From Streptomyces antioxidans (GTDB lineage Bacteria > Actinomycetota > Actinomycetes > Streptomycetales > Streptomycetaceae): 64,000 nucleotides of DNA. The notes below the pieces were generated by a model. It made no database searches and was not told the DNA's origin. It was given only the letters and a program-made list of their open reading frames with translations. How positions within the stretch are numbered: the first letter of the stretch is position 1; each line of letters starts with the position of its first letter. A program made the translations under genes and the position numbers. The stretch lies in assembly GCF_000968685.2 (NCBI RefSeq), contig NZ_LAKD02000011.1, forward strand, positions 62,001 through 126,000. Reading direction: 5' to 3'. Below, one piece after another: positions 63,984 through 64,000 of the stretch.

Positions 63984-64000
63984 ACACCAGGATCGCAGAA

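Overview
The window is a stretch of a Streptomyces chromosome. The DNA is very GC-rich throughout, GTG and TTG starts are common, many neighbouring genes overlap by 4 bp (GTGA or ATGA), and the tmRNA encodes the tag ANTKRDSFALAA. From memory, the gene order ftsE-ftsX-S41 peptidase-smpB-ssrA, narK-nnaR, sigU-rsuA-helD-like, malic enzyme-hup-murA-yqgE and lrp-hpd matches one arm of the S. coelicolor core chromosome. I found no transposase, integrase, CRISPR array or rRNA. One tRNA (Cys) is present.

Layout. 1-3.7 kb: cell-division ABC pair ftsE (cut by the left edge) and ftsX, a secreted S41 protease, and the trans-translation pair smpB and ssrA. 3.7-10.4 kb: accessory genes comprising a broken methyltransferase-like remnant, a DUF3592 membrane protein, a PBP4-type D,D-carboxypeptidase, two LysR regulators, an alpha/beta hydrolase, a P-loop protein and a YjbR-like protein. 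10.4-13.4 kb: nitrate transporter narK and the HemD-like regulator nnaR, each preceded by a sequence fitting a GlnR box. 13.6-18.3 kb: a CGNR zinc-finger protein, sigma factor sigU with its anti-sigma factor, and a HelD-type RNA polymerase ATPase. 18.4-24.3 kb: cold-shock protein, malic enzyme, HU, MurA, YqgE and DUF3039. 24.4-29.4 kb: an amino-sugar type ABC importer with a GH20 hexosaminidase and a DasR-like site. 29.6-35.1 kb: a three-gene molybdenum-hydroxylase-like operon. 35.2-40.1 kb: a one-module NRPS (C-A-T-TE) and a YqcI/YcgG-type putative heme N-hydroxylase.

40.4-48.9 kb: tRNA-Cys, a hydrolase, a cysteine-catabolism module (LysR, cysteine dioxygenase, sulfite/sulfate exporter), an MFS exporter, an RHH-Doc toxin-antitoxin pair and a helicase. 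49.4-54.9 kb: an IclR regulator, a Lon-like PDZ/S16 protease, a winged-helix regulator/small protein/MFS operon, and a divergent Lrp regulator with 4-hydroxyphenylpyruvate dioxygenase. 55-64 kb: a Tat-secreted TagC-like protein, a GlcD-type FAD oxidase, a zinc alcohol dehydrogenase with an MmyB-type regulator, three tandem RDD membrane proteins and a small membrane protein.

Most of the window is ordinary core genome. The parts that deserve attention are: the NRPS plus heme-hydroxylase pair; the molybdenum-hydroxylase operon, whose large subunit lacks the usual active-site motifs and whose Fe-S subunit carries a repetitive extension of about 560 residues; a Doc toxin whose catalytic His reads Tyr; a symmetric three-part operator at 53.1 kb; a shared 10-bp site in the cysteine-catabolism module; and a possible structured RNA at 18.5 kb. 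All assignments come from reading the sequence and from memory of the families; no database search was run.
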